64,000 bases of DNA from contig NZ_CP197417.1 in NCBI RefSeq assembly GCF_052161615.1, forward strand, positions 1,612,001 to 1,676,000. The letters are read 5' to 3'. This stretch comes from Aeoliella sp052161615 (lineage in GTDB: Bacteria > Planctomycetota > Planctomycetia > Pirellulales > Lacipirellulaceae). Position 1 is the stretch's first letter. Every line of letters starts with the position of its first letter. The notes under the pieces were generated by a model, which ran no database searches, was not told the DNA's origin, and was given only the letters and a program-made list of their open reading frames with translations. This document shows positions 1 through 9,122 of this stretch, piece after piece. The position numbers were made by a program, and so were the translations under genes.

Positions 1-150
1 GAACTGCGACATAACCCGCCAAGCGGAGCAGGGGAGCGAGCGGCGTCCTGGGCTAGGCGACCGTGGTCGAAACACCCCAATTTCCCCGGGGCGTAAGCCC
101 ATTGTGAGATTGGACTTAACACGCTAAATTTAGAGATTCGAGCGATTTTC

Positions 151-224
151 GCCAGCGTAGCTTCAATTGGCAGAGCACCGCATTCGTAATGCGGGGGTTG
201 GGGGTTCGACTCCCCCCGCTGGCT
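151..224 (+). tRNA. trnT: tRNA-Thr (anticodon CGT)
   Basis: A complete cloverleaf can be drawn. The acceptor arms GCCAGCG (151-157) and CGCTGGC (217-223) pair perfectly, with discriminator T at 224. The anticodon stem CCGCA/TGCGG encloses the loop TTCGTAA, giving anticodon CGT, which reads ACG (threonine). The T-arm carries GGTTCGACTCC. The 3' CCA is not encoded. It lies 87 bases before the TPR/alpha-CTD gene on the same strand. Confidence 0.95.
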
Positions 225-311
225 CTTCATGGAGCGTCAGCTTCCGGGCCGTTAGGTCGGGGCTGGCCTCGAAGAATTCACCTAACTTCTTACCAACCCG
301 AGGTTTAAAGC

Positions 312-1643
312 ATGTCGGTAGCTCAGGCTCCTACTGCCGCAATCAAGTCGATGGTGGTCACCTCCACCGGGTTCGGTCCTCGCGAGATCGAGGAAATCAC
401 ACGTGCCATCTCCGAGAACTACGCCAACTACCGCGAGCTTCGCGAAGGGGTGCAGGAACTCGAGAATCAGCCCAACCGCTCGCCCGCAGCCTCGGCTCGC
501 CTGGGCGTGTGCCAGTTCCTGCTGGGTCGTTACTCGCAGGCCATCGAGACCCTGAAGCACAGCGACGGAGGTGCCATGACGCACTTCTATCTCGGTCGCT
601 CCTACTTGGCCCTCGACCAGTACGATCAAGCCATCGAGTCGTTCGATGCTTCGCAGCGTGCGGGCTACGATCGCGATATCGTCACCCTCGCCAAGGCGGA
701 ATCCCTTCGTTACGCCAAGCGTTACGAGGAATCGCTCAAGCTGCTCGATTCGCTCTCTGGAGCCGTTGAGCAAACTGCGGAGTACCTGTACCAGCGTTCG
801 GCGACCGTCGAAGTGCTCGGCGGAAGTCGCGACGAAGTGCTCGCTCTCTTGGAGCGAGCGGTCCAAGCCGGCCCCACGCATGGCGGAGCCCTGTTTGGTT
901 TGGCGCTGATCAACGATCGCCACGGCAACGACGACTACGCTCGCGAGCTCTACGAGCGTGCGACCAAGCAGTTCCCAACCCACGTTGGCACGCTGCTGAA
1001 CCTCGGCATTTTGTACGAGGACATGCAGGCTTACGAGCGGGCGAAGCAGTGCTACGACCGCATCCTCGACATGTACCCCAATCACCCGCGGGCTCGGCTG
1101 TTTTACAAGGACGCCGACGCTTCCCGCGACATGTACTACGACGAAGAAGCTCGCCGCGAACAGGATCGCTTGGGCCAGGTGCTCAGCATTCCTGTGACCG
1201 ACTTCGAGCTCTCGGTTCGCAGCCGCAATTGCTTGCAGAAGATGGGCCTGATGACGCTCGGCGATTTGACCGAGACCACCGAGCTCGAACTGCTGTCGAG
1301 CAAGAACTTCGGCGAGACTTCGCTGGTCGAAATCCGCGACATGCTCTCCTCCAAGGGCCTGTCGCTCGGCCAGTTCGCTCACCAGCGCCGCGAAGAAGAG
1401 CCCTCGTACGATCCCACTAGCCTGTCGGAAGACGAGCGGGCACTGCTCGATCGTCCGATCTCCGACCTCAACCTGTCGGTTCGTGCTCGCAAGTGCATGG
1501 TCCGCCTGGGTCTCACCACGGTTGGCGAGCTCGTGCGTCGCACGGGCGACGACCTGCTGGAGTGCAAGAACTTCGGCGTCACCAGCCTGAACGAAGTCCG
1601 CGAGAAGCTCACCGTCGCTGGCCTTAAACTGCGTGGCGACTGA
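312..1643 (+). CDS. TPR protein with two C-terminal RNA polymerase alpha-CTD-like domains
   Basis: A 443-residue soluble protein. Residues about 60-275 are tetratricopeptide repeats, seen as recurring patterns such as HFYLGRSYLALDQYDQAIESF and LLNLGILYEDMQAYERAKQCY. Two copies of a helix-hairpin-helix module follow, at about 294-352 and 382-440. Each starts with D-x-x-LSVR-x-R-x-C and ends K-N-F-G-x-x-S-L-x-E-V/I-R-x-x-L, the pattern of the RpoA C-terminal domain that contacts UP elements and activators. No RpoA N-terminal assembly domain is present, so this is not the polymerase subunit. The ATG is preceded by GAGG. A role as a transcription-associated scaffold is an inference; the domain assignment is firm. 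Confidence 0.85.
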   Translation: MSVAQAPTAAIKSMVVTSTGFGPREIEEITRAISENYANYRELREGVQELENQPNRSPAASARLGVCQFLLGRYSQAIETLKHSDGGAMTHFYLGRSYLALDQYDQAIESFDASQRAGYDRDIVTLAKAESLRYAKRYEESLKLLDSLSGAVEQTAEYLYQRSATVEVLGGSRDEVLALLERAVQAGPTHGGALFGLALINDRHGNDDYARELYERATKQFPTHVGTLLNLGILYEDMQAYERAKQCYDRILDMYPNHPRARLFYKDADASRDMYYDEEARREQDRLGQVLSIPVTDFELSVRSRNCLQKMGLMTLGDLTETTELELLSSKNFGETSLVEIRDMLSSKGLSLGQFAHQRREEEPSYDPTSLSEDERALLDRPISDLNLSVRARKCMVRLGLTTVGELVRRTGDDLLECKNFGVTSLNEVREKLTVAGLKLRGD

Positions 1644-1686
1644 GCATGCGAAGGCGGAAGTGCGAATGGAGAAGGCGGAATCGAGT

Positions 1687-2835
1687 ATGAGCGAGGTTCC
1701 TGCTTCGTCCACGTCGCACGCGGTTCGCTATCGCCTCACGCACACGGATACCGCATGCCGTGCGCGACTCGGCGTGCTGAGCACGCCACACGGCGAGGTG
1801 CAGCTGCCAACCTTCATGCCCGTGGGAACCGTGGGCACCGTGAAGGGGGTAACGATCGACCAGGTGGCTGCGACCGGCGCAGGGGTCATCCTAGGAAACA
1901 CGTACCACCTCGCGCTTCGTCCCGGTGCGGACGTCGTAGCGAAGTTGGGCGGACTGCACGCCTTCAGCGGCTGGCAAGGTCCGATTCTCACCGATAGTGG
2001 TGGCTTCCAGATCTTCAGCCTCGCCGAACGCGTGAAGATCACCGAGCAGGGGGCGGCGTTTCAGTCGCACATTGATGGAGCTCGCCTGAGTCTGACTCCC
2101 GAAGAATCGATAGCGATTCAGGAGCAACTCGGCAGCGACATCGCGATGCAGCTCGACCACGTGATCGCACTTCCCGCGACTCGTGATGCCCTCGCCGATG
2201 CGATGCTGCGAAGCGTTCGCTGGGCCGAGCGTTGCAAGCTTGCGGCACGGCGAGAGGATCAGTCGATCTTCGCCATCGTGCAAGGTGGACTCGACGCCGA
2301 GCTTCGGCGGGAGTCGGCCGAGCGATTGGTGGAGCTCGATTTCGCAGGGTACGCAATCGGTGGTCTGAGCGTGGGCGAGGCTCCCGCGGACATGTACCGC
2401 ACGATCGAAGAGACCACGCCGCACCTGCCAACGGACCGTCCTCGCTACCTGATGGGGGTGGGAAGGCCGGAGGATCTGGTCGAGGCGGTGTATCGAGGTG
2501 TGGACATGTTCGACTGCGTGATGCCCACTCGTAACGGGCGGAACGCTCTGGCGTTCACGGACGCAGGTCCGGTGCGACTGCGAAACGAGTGCCACAAAGT
2601 GGACCCCAAGCCTCTGGAGGAGCACTGCCCGTGCCCCGCCTGCCGGCACAGCCGCGGCTACCTGCGTCACCTGTTCATGGCGGGCGAAATGCTGGGGCCG
2701 ATCCTATTGTCGATTCACAACCTGACTTACTACCAGCGGCTGATGACCGAAGCCCGCGAAGCAATCGCCCAGAACCAGTATCCCGAGTTCCGGGCAAGGA
2801 AGCTGGCCGGATGGGGCGCTGCGGAGGTTGGATAG
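1687..2835 (+). CDS. tgt: Queuine tRNA-ribosyltransferase (tRNA-guanine transglycosylase)
   Basis: A 382-residue enzyme that exchanges guanine 34 of GUN-anticodon tRNAs for the preQ1 base. Visible motifs are TDSGGFQIFSL with the active-site Asp, FAIVQGG and IGGLSVGE of the base pocket, MGVGRPEDL, and DCVMPTRNGRNA carrying the second catalytic Asp. The C-terminal zinc site is C-P-C-P-x-C followed by a His about 25 residues later. The length is normal for the family. An ATG at 1687 with a purine-rich GAAGGCGGA upstream is preferred over in-frame starts at 1633 and 1666, because 1633 lies inside the previous gene and the extra residues are not family-like. The order tgt-yajC-secDF matches the proteobacterial arrangement. 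Confidence 0.93.
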   Translation: MSEVPASSTSHAVRYRLTHTDTACRARLGVLSTPHGEVQLPTFMPVGTVGTVKGVTIDQVAATGAGVILGNTYHLALRPGADVVAKLGGLHAFSGWQGPILTDSGGFQIFSLAERVKITEQGAAFQSHIDGARLSLTPEESIAIQEQLGSDIAMQLDHVIALPATRDALADAMLRSVRWAERCKLAARREDQSIFAIVQGGLDAELRRESAERLVELDFAGYAIGGLSVGEAPADMYRTIEETTPHLPTDRPRYLMGVGRPEDLVEAVYRGVDMFDCVMPTRNGRNALAFTDAGPVRLRNECHKVDPKPLEEHCPCPACRHSRGYLRHLFMAGEMLGPILLSIHNLTYYQRLMTEAREAIAQNQYPEFRARKLAGWGAAEVG

Positions 2836-2926
2836 TGGTGATTGGTCATTGGACCTTCGGCATTGGGGCTTGACCCCTTCAAATCCCCCTTCCGCGTTGT
2901 GGCGTAAGGACTTATGATACCCGCTT

Positions 2927-2940
2927 CGGTCCACGGACCG
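2927..2940. repeat. Short perfect palindrome upstream of yajC
   Basis: CGGTCCACGGACCG is an inverted repeat of two 6-base arms around AC. It lies in the 189-base gap between tgt and yajC. It could be an operator or the base of a small hairpin; nothing else in the gap stands out. Confidence 0.4.
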
Positions 2941-3024
2941 GGGCTCGGCCTGCGCGCGTCGCCGGGCCATTTTCGTTCTTTTGCGACCCTGTATTAGTAC
3001 TCCCAAACGGTTAGGCGGCGCACG

Positions 3025-3396
3025 GTGGATTGGACAACTCATCTACTGCTACTCGCCCAGGCTGCCGAAGAGGCCGCCCCGGCAGCGCCTGAGCGGCCTT
3101 TCTACATCGACTTCATTCCGATGGTGCTGATCGCACTATTGGCGTACTTCATGCTGTTCCTGCCCGAAAAGAAGAAGCAGGCTCAGGTGAAGCGACTCGA
3201 TGCGGTGAAGGAAACCGACCGAGTGATCACCACCGGCGGTATTTATGGCGTGGTGACGAACATTCAGCGGGATGCGGGGCGGGTGACGCTGCGAGTGGAC
3301 GACGTGACCGGCACGAAAATCAAAGTTAGCCTGGCCGCCATCGCTCAGATTCTGGGTGACGACGATGCGGGTGGCAAGGACAAGGCGAAAGACTAA
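3025..3396 (+). CDS. yajC: Sec translocase accessory subunit YajC
   Basis: A 123-residue membrane protein with a GTG start. One transmembrane helix lies at about residues 27-45 (FIPMVLIALLAYFMLFLP), followed by the family signature P-E-K-K-K-Q-A and a basic linker. The cytoplasmic domain contains DRVITTGGIYGVV, matching the YajC hallmark TxGGIxGxV. The N-terminal stretch rich in Ala, Glu and Pro is longer than in E. coli YajC. YajC associates with SecDF, whose gene starts 9 bases after this stop codon, so co-transcription is almost certain. Confidence 0.93.
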   Translation: MDWTTHLLLLAQAAEEAAPAAPERPFYIDFIPMVLIALLAYFMLFLPEKKKQAQVKRLDAVKETDRVITTGGIYGVVTNIQRDAGRVTLRVDDVTGTKIKVSLAAIAQILGDDDAGGKDKAKD

Positions 3397-3405
3397 GCAA
3401 GCGAT

Positions 3406-6400
3406 ATGAACCATCTGAACCAATTGCGGCCATGGGCTGCTCTGTGCATTTTGTTGGCCGTGATGCTGGCCTGCGTGGCGATCGCCCCGAGCACTCTGAG
3501 TGCACAGGAAACGCCCGCCGCTCCCGCCGACGAAGCCCCGGCTGCCGAAGCTCCTGAAGCGCCGGAGACTCCTGCTGCGGAAGAGCCAGCGCCCGAAACT
3601 CCGGCTACGGAAGAGCCCGCTACCGAAACGCCGGCTACGGAAGAGCCTGCTACGGAGACGCCTGCGACGGAAGAGCCTGCTGCCGAAACTCCCGCGGACG
3701 ACGAAGTGGAAGTCGAAGAAGAGGAGGTCGTCGTCGAAGACACGCCCACCGATTCGACTCCTGAAGCCCCAGCTGACTCGACTCCCGAAGAGGAACTAAC
3801 CGAAGGCGAAGAAGTTCCCGCTGGCGAAGAAACCACTGCGACCACTACGGCCGAAGCAAAGGCCGATGCCGCCGAAGCGACCGACTACTCGTCGGTGATC
3901 ATGGGTCTCATTATTGTCGCCCTGTTCGTGGTGCCAGCGATTGTTGGCAACGCGCTGGGCAAGTCGCTCGGTATGCCCGACCACGGGTGGAAGATTGCTC
4001 TGGTGATTGGTGCGATCGCGCTGAGCGCCTTGGCGATCGGATCGGCGATGACTCGCCCCAATGGCTTCAAGCTCGGTCCCGACCTGGGTGGTGGTGTTAC
4101 GCTGATTTACGACCTGGTCGATCCCGATTTGGTGAAGACCAAGGATCAGGAACTCATGGGCGATGGCGTTGAGGAGCCGGAGACCAAGGAGGGGCGTGGT
4201 AGCGTAAGCATGGATAAGATGCTCGCCGCGCTCAAGCAGCGTGTCGATCCGAGCGGAACGAAGGAAGTAACCATCCGTGCCCGTGGTAAGAGCATTGAGT
4301 TCATCCTGCCCAAAGCAGGTCAGGCAGAGCTCGATGCCATCAAGAAGAAGATTATTGAACTCGGCCAGCTTGAGTTCCGCATTCTCAGCGACCGCACTCG
4401 CGAGGACGAATACGGCGACATCATCCGTGTTGCCGAAGCCATGCCTCCGGGGCAGACAATTGTGCGTGTGAACGGTGCCCCCGTCGCACGCTGGGTGCCG
4501 TACGATGTCGAAGAGTTTGGCGCCCTTGGCGAGGTGGGTACCTCTCCCGAACGCGATGAAGCTGCCGTGAAGCGGCGTGGTGTCTCGGGTGATGAGATCT
4601 TAGTGATGCTCGACCCGTACAACGTGACCGGCGAGTACTTGGATAAGGCCGTTGCTGGTGTCGGACAGGAAGGTCCCGAAGTTGTCTTTAACTTTGATTC
4701 GCGAGGTGCTTATCTTTTCGGTAAGCTCACCGGAAGTCACGAGCCCAATCCCGGTAGCTACTACCTGGGCGTGATTCTCGATGGCCGGCTTCGTACGGCT
4801 CCGAGCATCCGCACTCGCATTACGGACGTCGGAACGATCAGCGGCCGGATGACTAAGGCCGAGGTCGATCACATCGCTGAGATTCTCGACGCGGGTAGCT
4901 TGCCTGCCGAACTCAATAAGACGCCCGTGAGCGAGGACCAAACCGGTCCCGAAATCGGTGCCCTGACCATCCAGCAGAGCACGCGGGCTATGATTGGCTC
5001 GCTCGCGCTCGTGCTCGTGTTCATCATGGTCTACTACCGCTTTGCCGGTGTGGTGGCGGCAATCGCGCTGATCCTGAACATCGCGCTCGTCGTGGCGACG
5101 ATGGTGCTGCTGAACGCGGCGTTCACGCTGCCAGGTCTCGCGGGTTTGGTGCTGACCGTCGGTATGTCGGTCGACGCGAACGTGCTGATTTTCGAACGCA
5201 TGCGTGAGGAACTGGCACGTGGTGCGACGCTGCGGATGGCCATTCGCAACGGTTTCTCCCGTGCGACGACAACCATTATCGACTCGAACGTGACGACGCT
5301 CATCACGGGCGTGGTACTGTACGTGATTGGTACCGATCAGATTCGTGGTTTCGCGATCACGTTGATCCTCGGCATTTTGATGAGCATGTTTACCGCGATC
5401 TTTGTCTCGCGGCTGATCTTCGACATTGCCGAACGTCGCGGCTGGATCAAGAAGCTGCACATGATGCAGATGCTGTCGAAGACCAATATCGACTTCATGA
5501 ATAAGTGGCAGCTGACGACTGTGCTTTCTTTGGTGCTGATCGCCATTGGTTTGGTGGCTGTTGTGGCTCGCAAAGACAACTTGCTCAACATCGACTTCAC
5601 CGGTGGTACTTCGGTGACCATGGAGCTCAAGGACGAAGAAGCGATGACCATCGCCGAAGTCCGCGACATCCTGGCCGAGTCGGAGCTTGCCGACAAGAAC
5701 TTGCTGGTCGTTGCTCGCGATCAAGAAGGAACGTCGACTACCACCTACAAGATTGACACCAACGTTCAAGACGAAGTCGATGAAAACGGCATGCCGACCA
5801 CGGACGCCGTGGAAACGGTGGAGAACATTCTTGCCGAATCGTTCGCCGGTAAGCTGAAGACCTATACGCTCAAGTCGGATGGCGTCGAGGCGTTCACTGA
5901 AGGCGAAGAAGGCGAGAACCAGCATTCCGGGTTCCAAGCTACCTTGCACTTCGGCGAGGAAGGGACCGATCAAGAAGTCTACGGCATCTCCCATGAGACG
6001 CTGCTAGGAACTGTGCAAGCAGTGCTGGACGACATGGAGCGCACGGGCGTTTCACCGCTGGTGACCAATCCCGACTACGTCGATGGCAGCAGCCGCCGCT
6101 TCCGCACCTGGACAGTCCAGTTGTCAGGAGTTGATGAGAGCGAAGCTCGCGCGGTGATTGATGGAGTGGTCGCCAAGTACGATGGCAAGCCGGTGTTCCC
6201 GCTTGCCAGCAAGATCGGTGGCCGCGTGGCTGGCGACTTGCGTACTCAAGCGATCTACGCCATCGTCGTCAGCTTGATTGGAATCATTGGATACCTGTGG
6301 ATTCGGTTCCAGAAGATTTCCTACGGTGTGGCTGCTTCGGTGGCCATTGTCCACGACGTGCTGATTACCTTGGGTGCCGTGGCACTGAGCTACTACTTGG

Positions 6401-6792
6401 TGCAGTTCATCCCGGGTCTGGCAGCGGCGATGAGGATCGACTCGTTCCAGATCGGCCTCACGATGGTTGCCGCGTTCCTGACCATTATTGGTTACTCGCT
6501 CAATGACACCATCGTTATCTTCGACCGCATCCGCGAAATTCGCGGCAAGAGCCCGAAGGTGACGGCGGACATGATCAACACGGCGGTCAACCAAACCTTG
6601 AGCCGAACGATCCTCACCTCGCTCACGACCTTGATCGTGTTGGTGGTGCTGTACTTCTTCGGCGGCGAAGGTATCCACGGCTTTGCGTTCGCGATGGTCG
6701 TGGGCGTGCTCGCGGGTGTGTACAGTACGGTGTTCATCGCCTCGCCGCTGCTCCTGTGGCTGGCGAACCGCGAGGCGGCGACCTCGAAGTAG
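3406..6792 (+). CDS. secDF: Protein translocase SecD/SecF fusion with extended N-terminus
   Basis: A 1128-residue fusion of SecD and SecF, the proton-driven RND-type factors that pull preproteins through SecYEG. The SecD part starts near residue 223 with LGPDLGGG, and its second membrane signature VGMSVDANVLIFERMREE lies at about 586-603. The SecF part starts near 729 with IDFTGG, and GYSLNDTIVIFDRIREI lies at about 1029-1045. Ahead of SecD there are about 220 extra residues: a hydrophobic N-terminal segment (11-30), a Glu/Pro/Thr/Ala-rich low-complexity stretch (35-160) with 10-residue repeats, and two further hydrophobic helices (163-186 and 195-212). The ATG follows yajC by 9 bases. A strong hairpin after the stop ends the operon. 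Confidence 0.95.
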   Translation: MNHLNQLRPWAALCILLAVMLACVAIAPSTLSAQETPAAPADEAPAAEAPEAPETPAAEEPAPETPATEEPATETPATEEPATETPATEEPAAETPADDEVEVEEEEVVVEDTPTDSTPEAPADSTPEEELTEGEEVPAGEETTATTTAEAKADAAEATDYSSVIMGLIIVALFVVPAIVGNALGKSLGMPDHGWKIALVIGAIALSALAIGSAMTRPNGFKLGPDLGGGVTLIYDLVDPDLVKTKDQELMGDGVEEPETKEGRGSVSMDKMLAALKQRVDPSGTKEVTIRARGKSIEFILPKAGQAELDAIKKKIIELGQLEFRILSDRTREDEYGDIIRVAEAMPPGQTIVRVNGAPVARWVPYDVEEFGALGEVGTSPERDEAAVKRRGVSGDEILVMLDPYNVTGEYLDKAVAGVGQEGPEVVFNFDSRGAYLFGKLTGSHEPNPGSYYLGVILDGRLRTAPSIRTRITDVGTISGRMTKAEVDHIAEILDAGSLPAELNKTPVSEDQTGPEIGALTIQQSTRAMIGSLALVLVFIMVYYRFAGVVAAIALILNIALVVATMVLLNAAFTLPGLAGLVLTVGMSVDANVLIFERMREELARGATLRMAIRNGFSRATTTIIDSNVTTLITGVVLYVIGTDQIRGFAITLILGILMSMFTAIFVSRLIFDIAERRGWIKKLHMMQMLSKTNIDFMNKWQLTTVLSLVLIAIGLVAVVARKDNLLNIDFTGGTSVTMELKDEEAMTIAEVRDILAESELADKNLLVVARDQEGTSTTTYKIDTNVQDEVDENGMPTTDAVETVENILAESFAGKLKTYTLKSDGVEAFTEGEEGENQHSGFQATLHFGEEGTDQEVYGISHETLLGTVQAVLDDMERTGVSPLVTNPDYVDGSSRRFRTWTVQLSGVDESEARAVIDGVVAKYDGKPVFPLASKIGGRVAGDLRTQAIYAIVVSLIGIIGYLWIRFQKISYGVAASVAIVHDVLITLGAVALSYYLVQFIPGLAAAMRIDSFQIGLTMVAAFLTIIGYSLNDTIVIFDRIREIRGKSPKVTADMINTAVNQTLSRTILTSLTTLIVLVVLYFFGGEGIHGFAFAMVVGVLAGVYSTVFIASPLLLWLANREAATSK
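3565..3696 (+). repeat. In-frame 30-base tandem repeat within secDF
   Basis: About four and a half copies of a 30-base unit encode the decapeptide ETPATEEPAT with small variations. They give an acidic, proline-rich linker at residues 54-97 of SecDF. The copies differ mainly at synonymous positions or as Ala/Thr/Pro swaps, which suggests slippage or unequal recombination kept in frame. Confidence 0.85.
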
Positions 6793-6812
6793 CCGACGGC
6801 GAGAAACTGCTA

Positions 6813-6851
6813 GCAAACCGGGCGATTTTGGCCCGGTTTGCCCCTGTTTTC
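6813..6851 (+). terminator. Hairpin terminator after secDF
   Basis: A perfect 11-bp stem, GCAAACCGGGC (6813-6823) with GCCCGGTTTGC (6831-6841), closes a 7-base loop and is followed by CCCTGTTTT. It begins 21 bases after the secDF stop. The T-tract is interrupted, so efficiency is uncertain, but the stem is the strongest in the gap. Confidence 0.75.
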
Positions 6852-6887
6852 GCCGACTCGCTTTCCCACCCGGGTTTCTCCGGTGCC

Positions 6888-6925
6888 TATAATGAAGGGT
6901 CGTCCTCGCCTAACCTCGGGCGAGG
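6888..6925 (+). promoter_or_regulatory. Candidate jetABC promoter -10 and 5' hairpin
   Basis: TATAAT at 6888-6893 is a consensus -10 hexamer placed between the secDF terminator and jetA. No good -35 hexamer is visible at 16-18 bases. About 10 bases downstream the arms CCTCGCC (6904-6910) and GGCGAGG (6919-6925) would form a hairpin close to the 5' end of the jet transcript. Confidence 0.45.
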
Positions 6926-6955
6926 AATCTCCTTCGGCACCGGAGCGCGCCAGGC

Positions 6956-8449
6956 GTGAAACTGGATCGGCTACAGAGTTTCTTCTCCGCGAATCCCGCA
7001 GCTCGCCTGCTGCGCTCGCCTCACGCTGCGCCGATCGCGCATTTCTTGAACCTCCAGTTCAAGAAGACCGGTGACATAACGGTTGGACACGCCGAACTTG
7101 TCCAGCGGCTTGGCGAATATCTCGACGAACTGCACGTCACTGAGCCCGATTGTCTCGTCGATCGTCCCGATAATTACCTCAACGACTGGACTTCGGCCGA
7201 GGTGCGATGGCTGCGAAGGTACCACGACGCCGATTACGCCGAGCCTGTGTACGAACTGACGCCGCATAGCGAAGCGGTGCTGAAGTTCTTGGACCAGGCT
7301 CTCGACCGCAGCGCCGGTTTCATTGGTACCGAGTCGCGGCTCAAACGGATCATCGACACGCTGTCGGACATCGTGGTGCGAAGCTCGGCGGATCCCGAAG
7401 CGCGGCTATTGTATCTTCGCGCGGAGCGAGCAAGGCTCGACGAAGAGATCGCGGCGATCGAGTCGGGCACTGGCGTGGCGACGTACTCGGCGACCGCTAT
7501 TCGCGAGCGATTCGCCGACGCCGTGAGCGACCTCGGCGACTTGCAGGGCGACTTCCGCGCGGTGGAGGAGTCGTTCAAAGAGATCACGCGTGATGTGCAG
7601 CGGCAACAATCCGACGCCGCGCTTGGTAGGGGGGCGATTCTGGGGTACGCGCTCGCGGCCGAAGATCGTCTCAAGACCGCCGATCAAGGAGTGAGCTTTG
7701 ACGAGTTCGTGCGGCTCATTCTCTCTCCGAGCCGGCAGGAGGAGTTGGAGACGATCGTCGAGCGTTTGCAGGACCTCGACGCGCTCGCCGGACAGTCGAA
7801 TGGGATGGAGCGTGTCCGCGGGATGATCTCGCACTTGGCGGACGAAGCGGAGAAGGTACTGCGAACAACCCGGCGACTGAGCGCCACTTTGCGGCGGCTA
7901 CTTGATGTCGGTTCTTCCGGCTCGCGTCAGCAGCTTGCCACGGTGCTCGGCGAAATCAAGTCGATGGCGCGCCAGTTGGGCGATTCGCCGAGGACAGAAG
8001 GAATTGGCCTCGCGCTGGCGACCGAGCTTAACCTGCATGCTCCGATGGAGCGAACGTTTTGGAGGCCGCCGGCGACGTTTGACGTTGGAGAACTGGTGCA
8101 GCACGAGCCGGATGAACTCGATCGCTTCGCCGCTTTTCGAAACTTCGCGGCGCTCGAGCGTTTGGACTGGGGGCGGATGCGAGACAATATCCGCCGTGTG
8201 TTGGCGCATGCCGCTCGTGACGTGGCGCTGGTGGACCTCCTCGCCGAACATCCCGCCACCAATGGGGCCGTGGAACTGATGGGCTATTTGCAACTCGCCC
8301 ACGATGAGGGGCACGACGTGAGTGCGGGCAAGACGCAGTTGGTGAAAGTTGCTGGCGTGGACGGTGTAGAGATTGCCTACGAGATGCCTGTGGTGGTGTT
8401 TCGAAAGCATCCCACTGGGCGAGTCGTTGGCACGGGAGCGAGACTATGA
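6956..8449 (+). CDS. jetA: JetA / MksF-like kleisin subunit (DUF3375)
   Basis: A 497-residue protein that matches the DUF3375 pattern. It has an N-terminal winged-helix region (residues about 20-110, including LNLQFKKTG and the later W-x-x-AEVRWLRRYH), a long helical middle with E/R-rich coiled-coil segments, and a C-terminal domain reached after FWRPP. DUF3375 proteins are the MukF-like kleisins of JetABCD (Wadjet) and Mks complexes; they bridge the SMC heads and bind the JetB kite subunit. The GTG start is preceded by GGAG. The stop overlaps the jetB start as ATGA, typical of translational coupling. Family assignment is by pattern recognition, supported by the two downstream partners. Confidence 0.85.
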   Translation: MKLDRLQSFFSANPAARLLRSPHAAPIAHFLNLQFKKTGDITVGHAELVQRLGEYLDELHVTEPDCLVDRPDNYLNDWTSAEVRWLRRYHDADYAEPVYELTPHSEAVLKFLDQALDRSAGFIGTESRLKRIIDTLSDIVVRSSADPEARLLYLRAERARLDEEIAAIESGTGVATYSATAIRERFADAVSDLGDLQGDFRAVEESFKEITRDVQRQQSDAALGRGAILGYALAAEDRLKTADQGVSFDEFVRLILSPSRQEELETIVERLQDLDALAGQSNGMERVRGMISHLADEAEKVLRTTRRLSATLRRLLDVGSSGSRQQLATVLGEIKSMARQLGDSPRTEGIGLALATELNLHAPMERTFWRPPATFDVGELVQHEPDELDRFAAFRNFAALERLDWGRMRDNIRRVLAHAARDVALVDLLAEHPATNGAVELMGYLQLAHDEGHDVSAGKTQLVKVAGVDGVEIAYEMPVVVFRKHPTGRVVGTGARL

Positions 8450-9060
8450 ACTTTGACGAAACCAGGAGCGGCGATCTTCCGGAATACGACGACCTCGGCG
8501 TCGCGGCGGTGGGGCTGCTACAAGGAGTGCTCTACGACGACGATCCGTTGGCGTGGGACGTGCTGCTCACGCGGCAGTCGGATCTGGAAACGTACTTCGC
8601 AAAGATTGGCCTCGTGCTCGTAATCGATCGCGCCGAAGGAATGGCGTACCTCAAGCAGCTCGACGACGACCATCGCACCGATGGGTACGAGAACTTGCCG
8701 CGACTATTTCGCCGCACGGCACTCGGTTATCCAGCGACCCTGTTGTGCGTGCTGCTGCGCGACGAGTATCGTCGATTTGAAGACGAAGATCTTGATAACG
8801 AACGCTGCGTCGTGGATGTGAACGCGATGCTCGACGACTGGAAGCAGTTCTACCCGCAGGAGGCGGACGAGATTCGATTGCGTAAGCAATTGATTGCAAC
8901 CTTCGCTTCGCTCGAAAAGCTGAAGTTCGTCCGCAAGTTCGGCGGTTCGCCCGACACATGGGAGGTGTGTCGATTGCTGAAAGCACGGGTTCCACTCTCG
9001 GAGCTGGAATCGCTTCGCGAACGTATGAAGACGGCGTTGGAAGGATCCGACGACATGTAG
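8446..9060 (+). CDS. jetB: JetB / MksE-like kite subunit (DUF4194)
   Basis: A 204-residue acidic protein resembling DUF4194. Two tandem winged-helix-like regions are suggested by LLTRQSDLETYFAKIGLVLVID and by RKQLIATFASLEKLKFVRKF. RTALGYPATLLCVLLRDEYRRFE lies between them. These proteins correspond to MukE/MksE, which dimerise and bind the kleisin. The start codon overlaps the jetA stop (ATGA), and jetC begins 63 bases downstream, so A-B-C form one transcription unit in the order seen in Wadjet operons. Confidence 0.85.
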   Translation: MNFDETRSGDLPEYDDLGVAAVGLLQGVLYDDDPLAWDVLLTRQSDLETYFAKIGLVLVIDRAEGMAYLKQLDDDHRTDGYENLPRLFRRTALGYPATLLCVLLRDEYRRFEDEDLDNERCVVDVNAMLDDWKQFYPQEADEIRLRKQLIATFASLEKLKFVRKFGGSPDTWEVCRLLKARVPLSELESLRERMKTALEGSDDM

Positions 9061-9122
9061 GTCGTCGGCTATTTGCAACTCTCGGCTCCCAAATTTCAAC
9101 CCAACTCCCAACTGCCCCTACG

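Noticed and set aside
282..1712. Long antisense reading frame of 476 codons over the TPR/alpha-CTD gene
   Set aside because: High-GC codon bias on the plus strand creates it; its sequence has no recognisable domain and the plus-strand protein is clearly real.
4600..5994. 464-codon antisense frame inside secDF
   Set aside because: Shadow of a well-recognised gene; His/Arg/Asp-rich composition without domains.
8958..9122. Upstream extension of jetC into jetB
   Set aside because: The extra 55 residues overlap jetB and do not resemble the JetC N-terminus.
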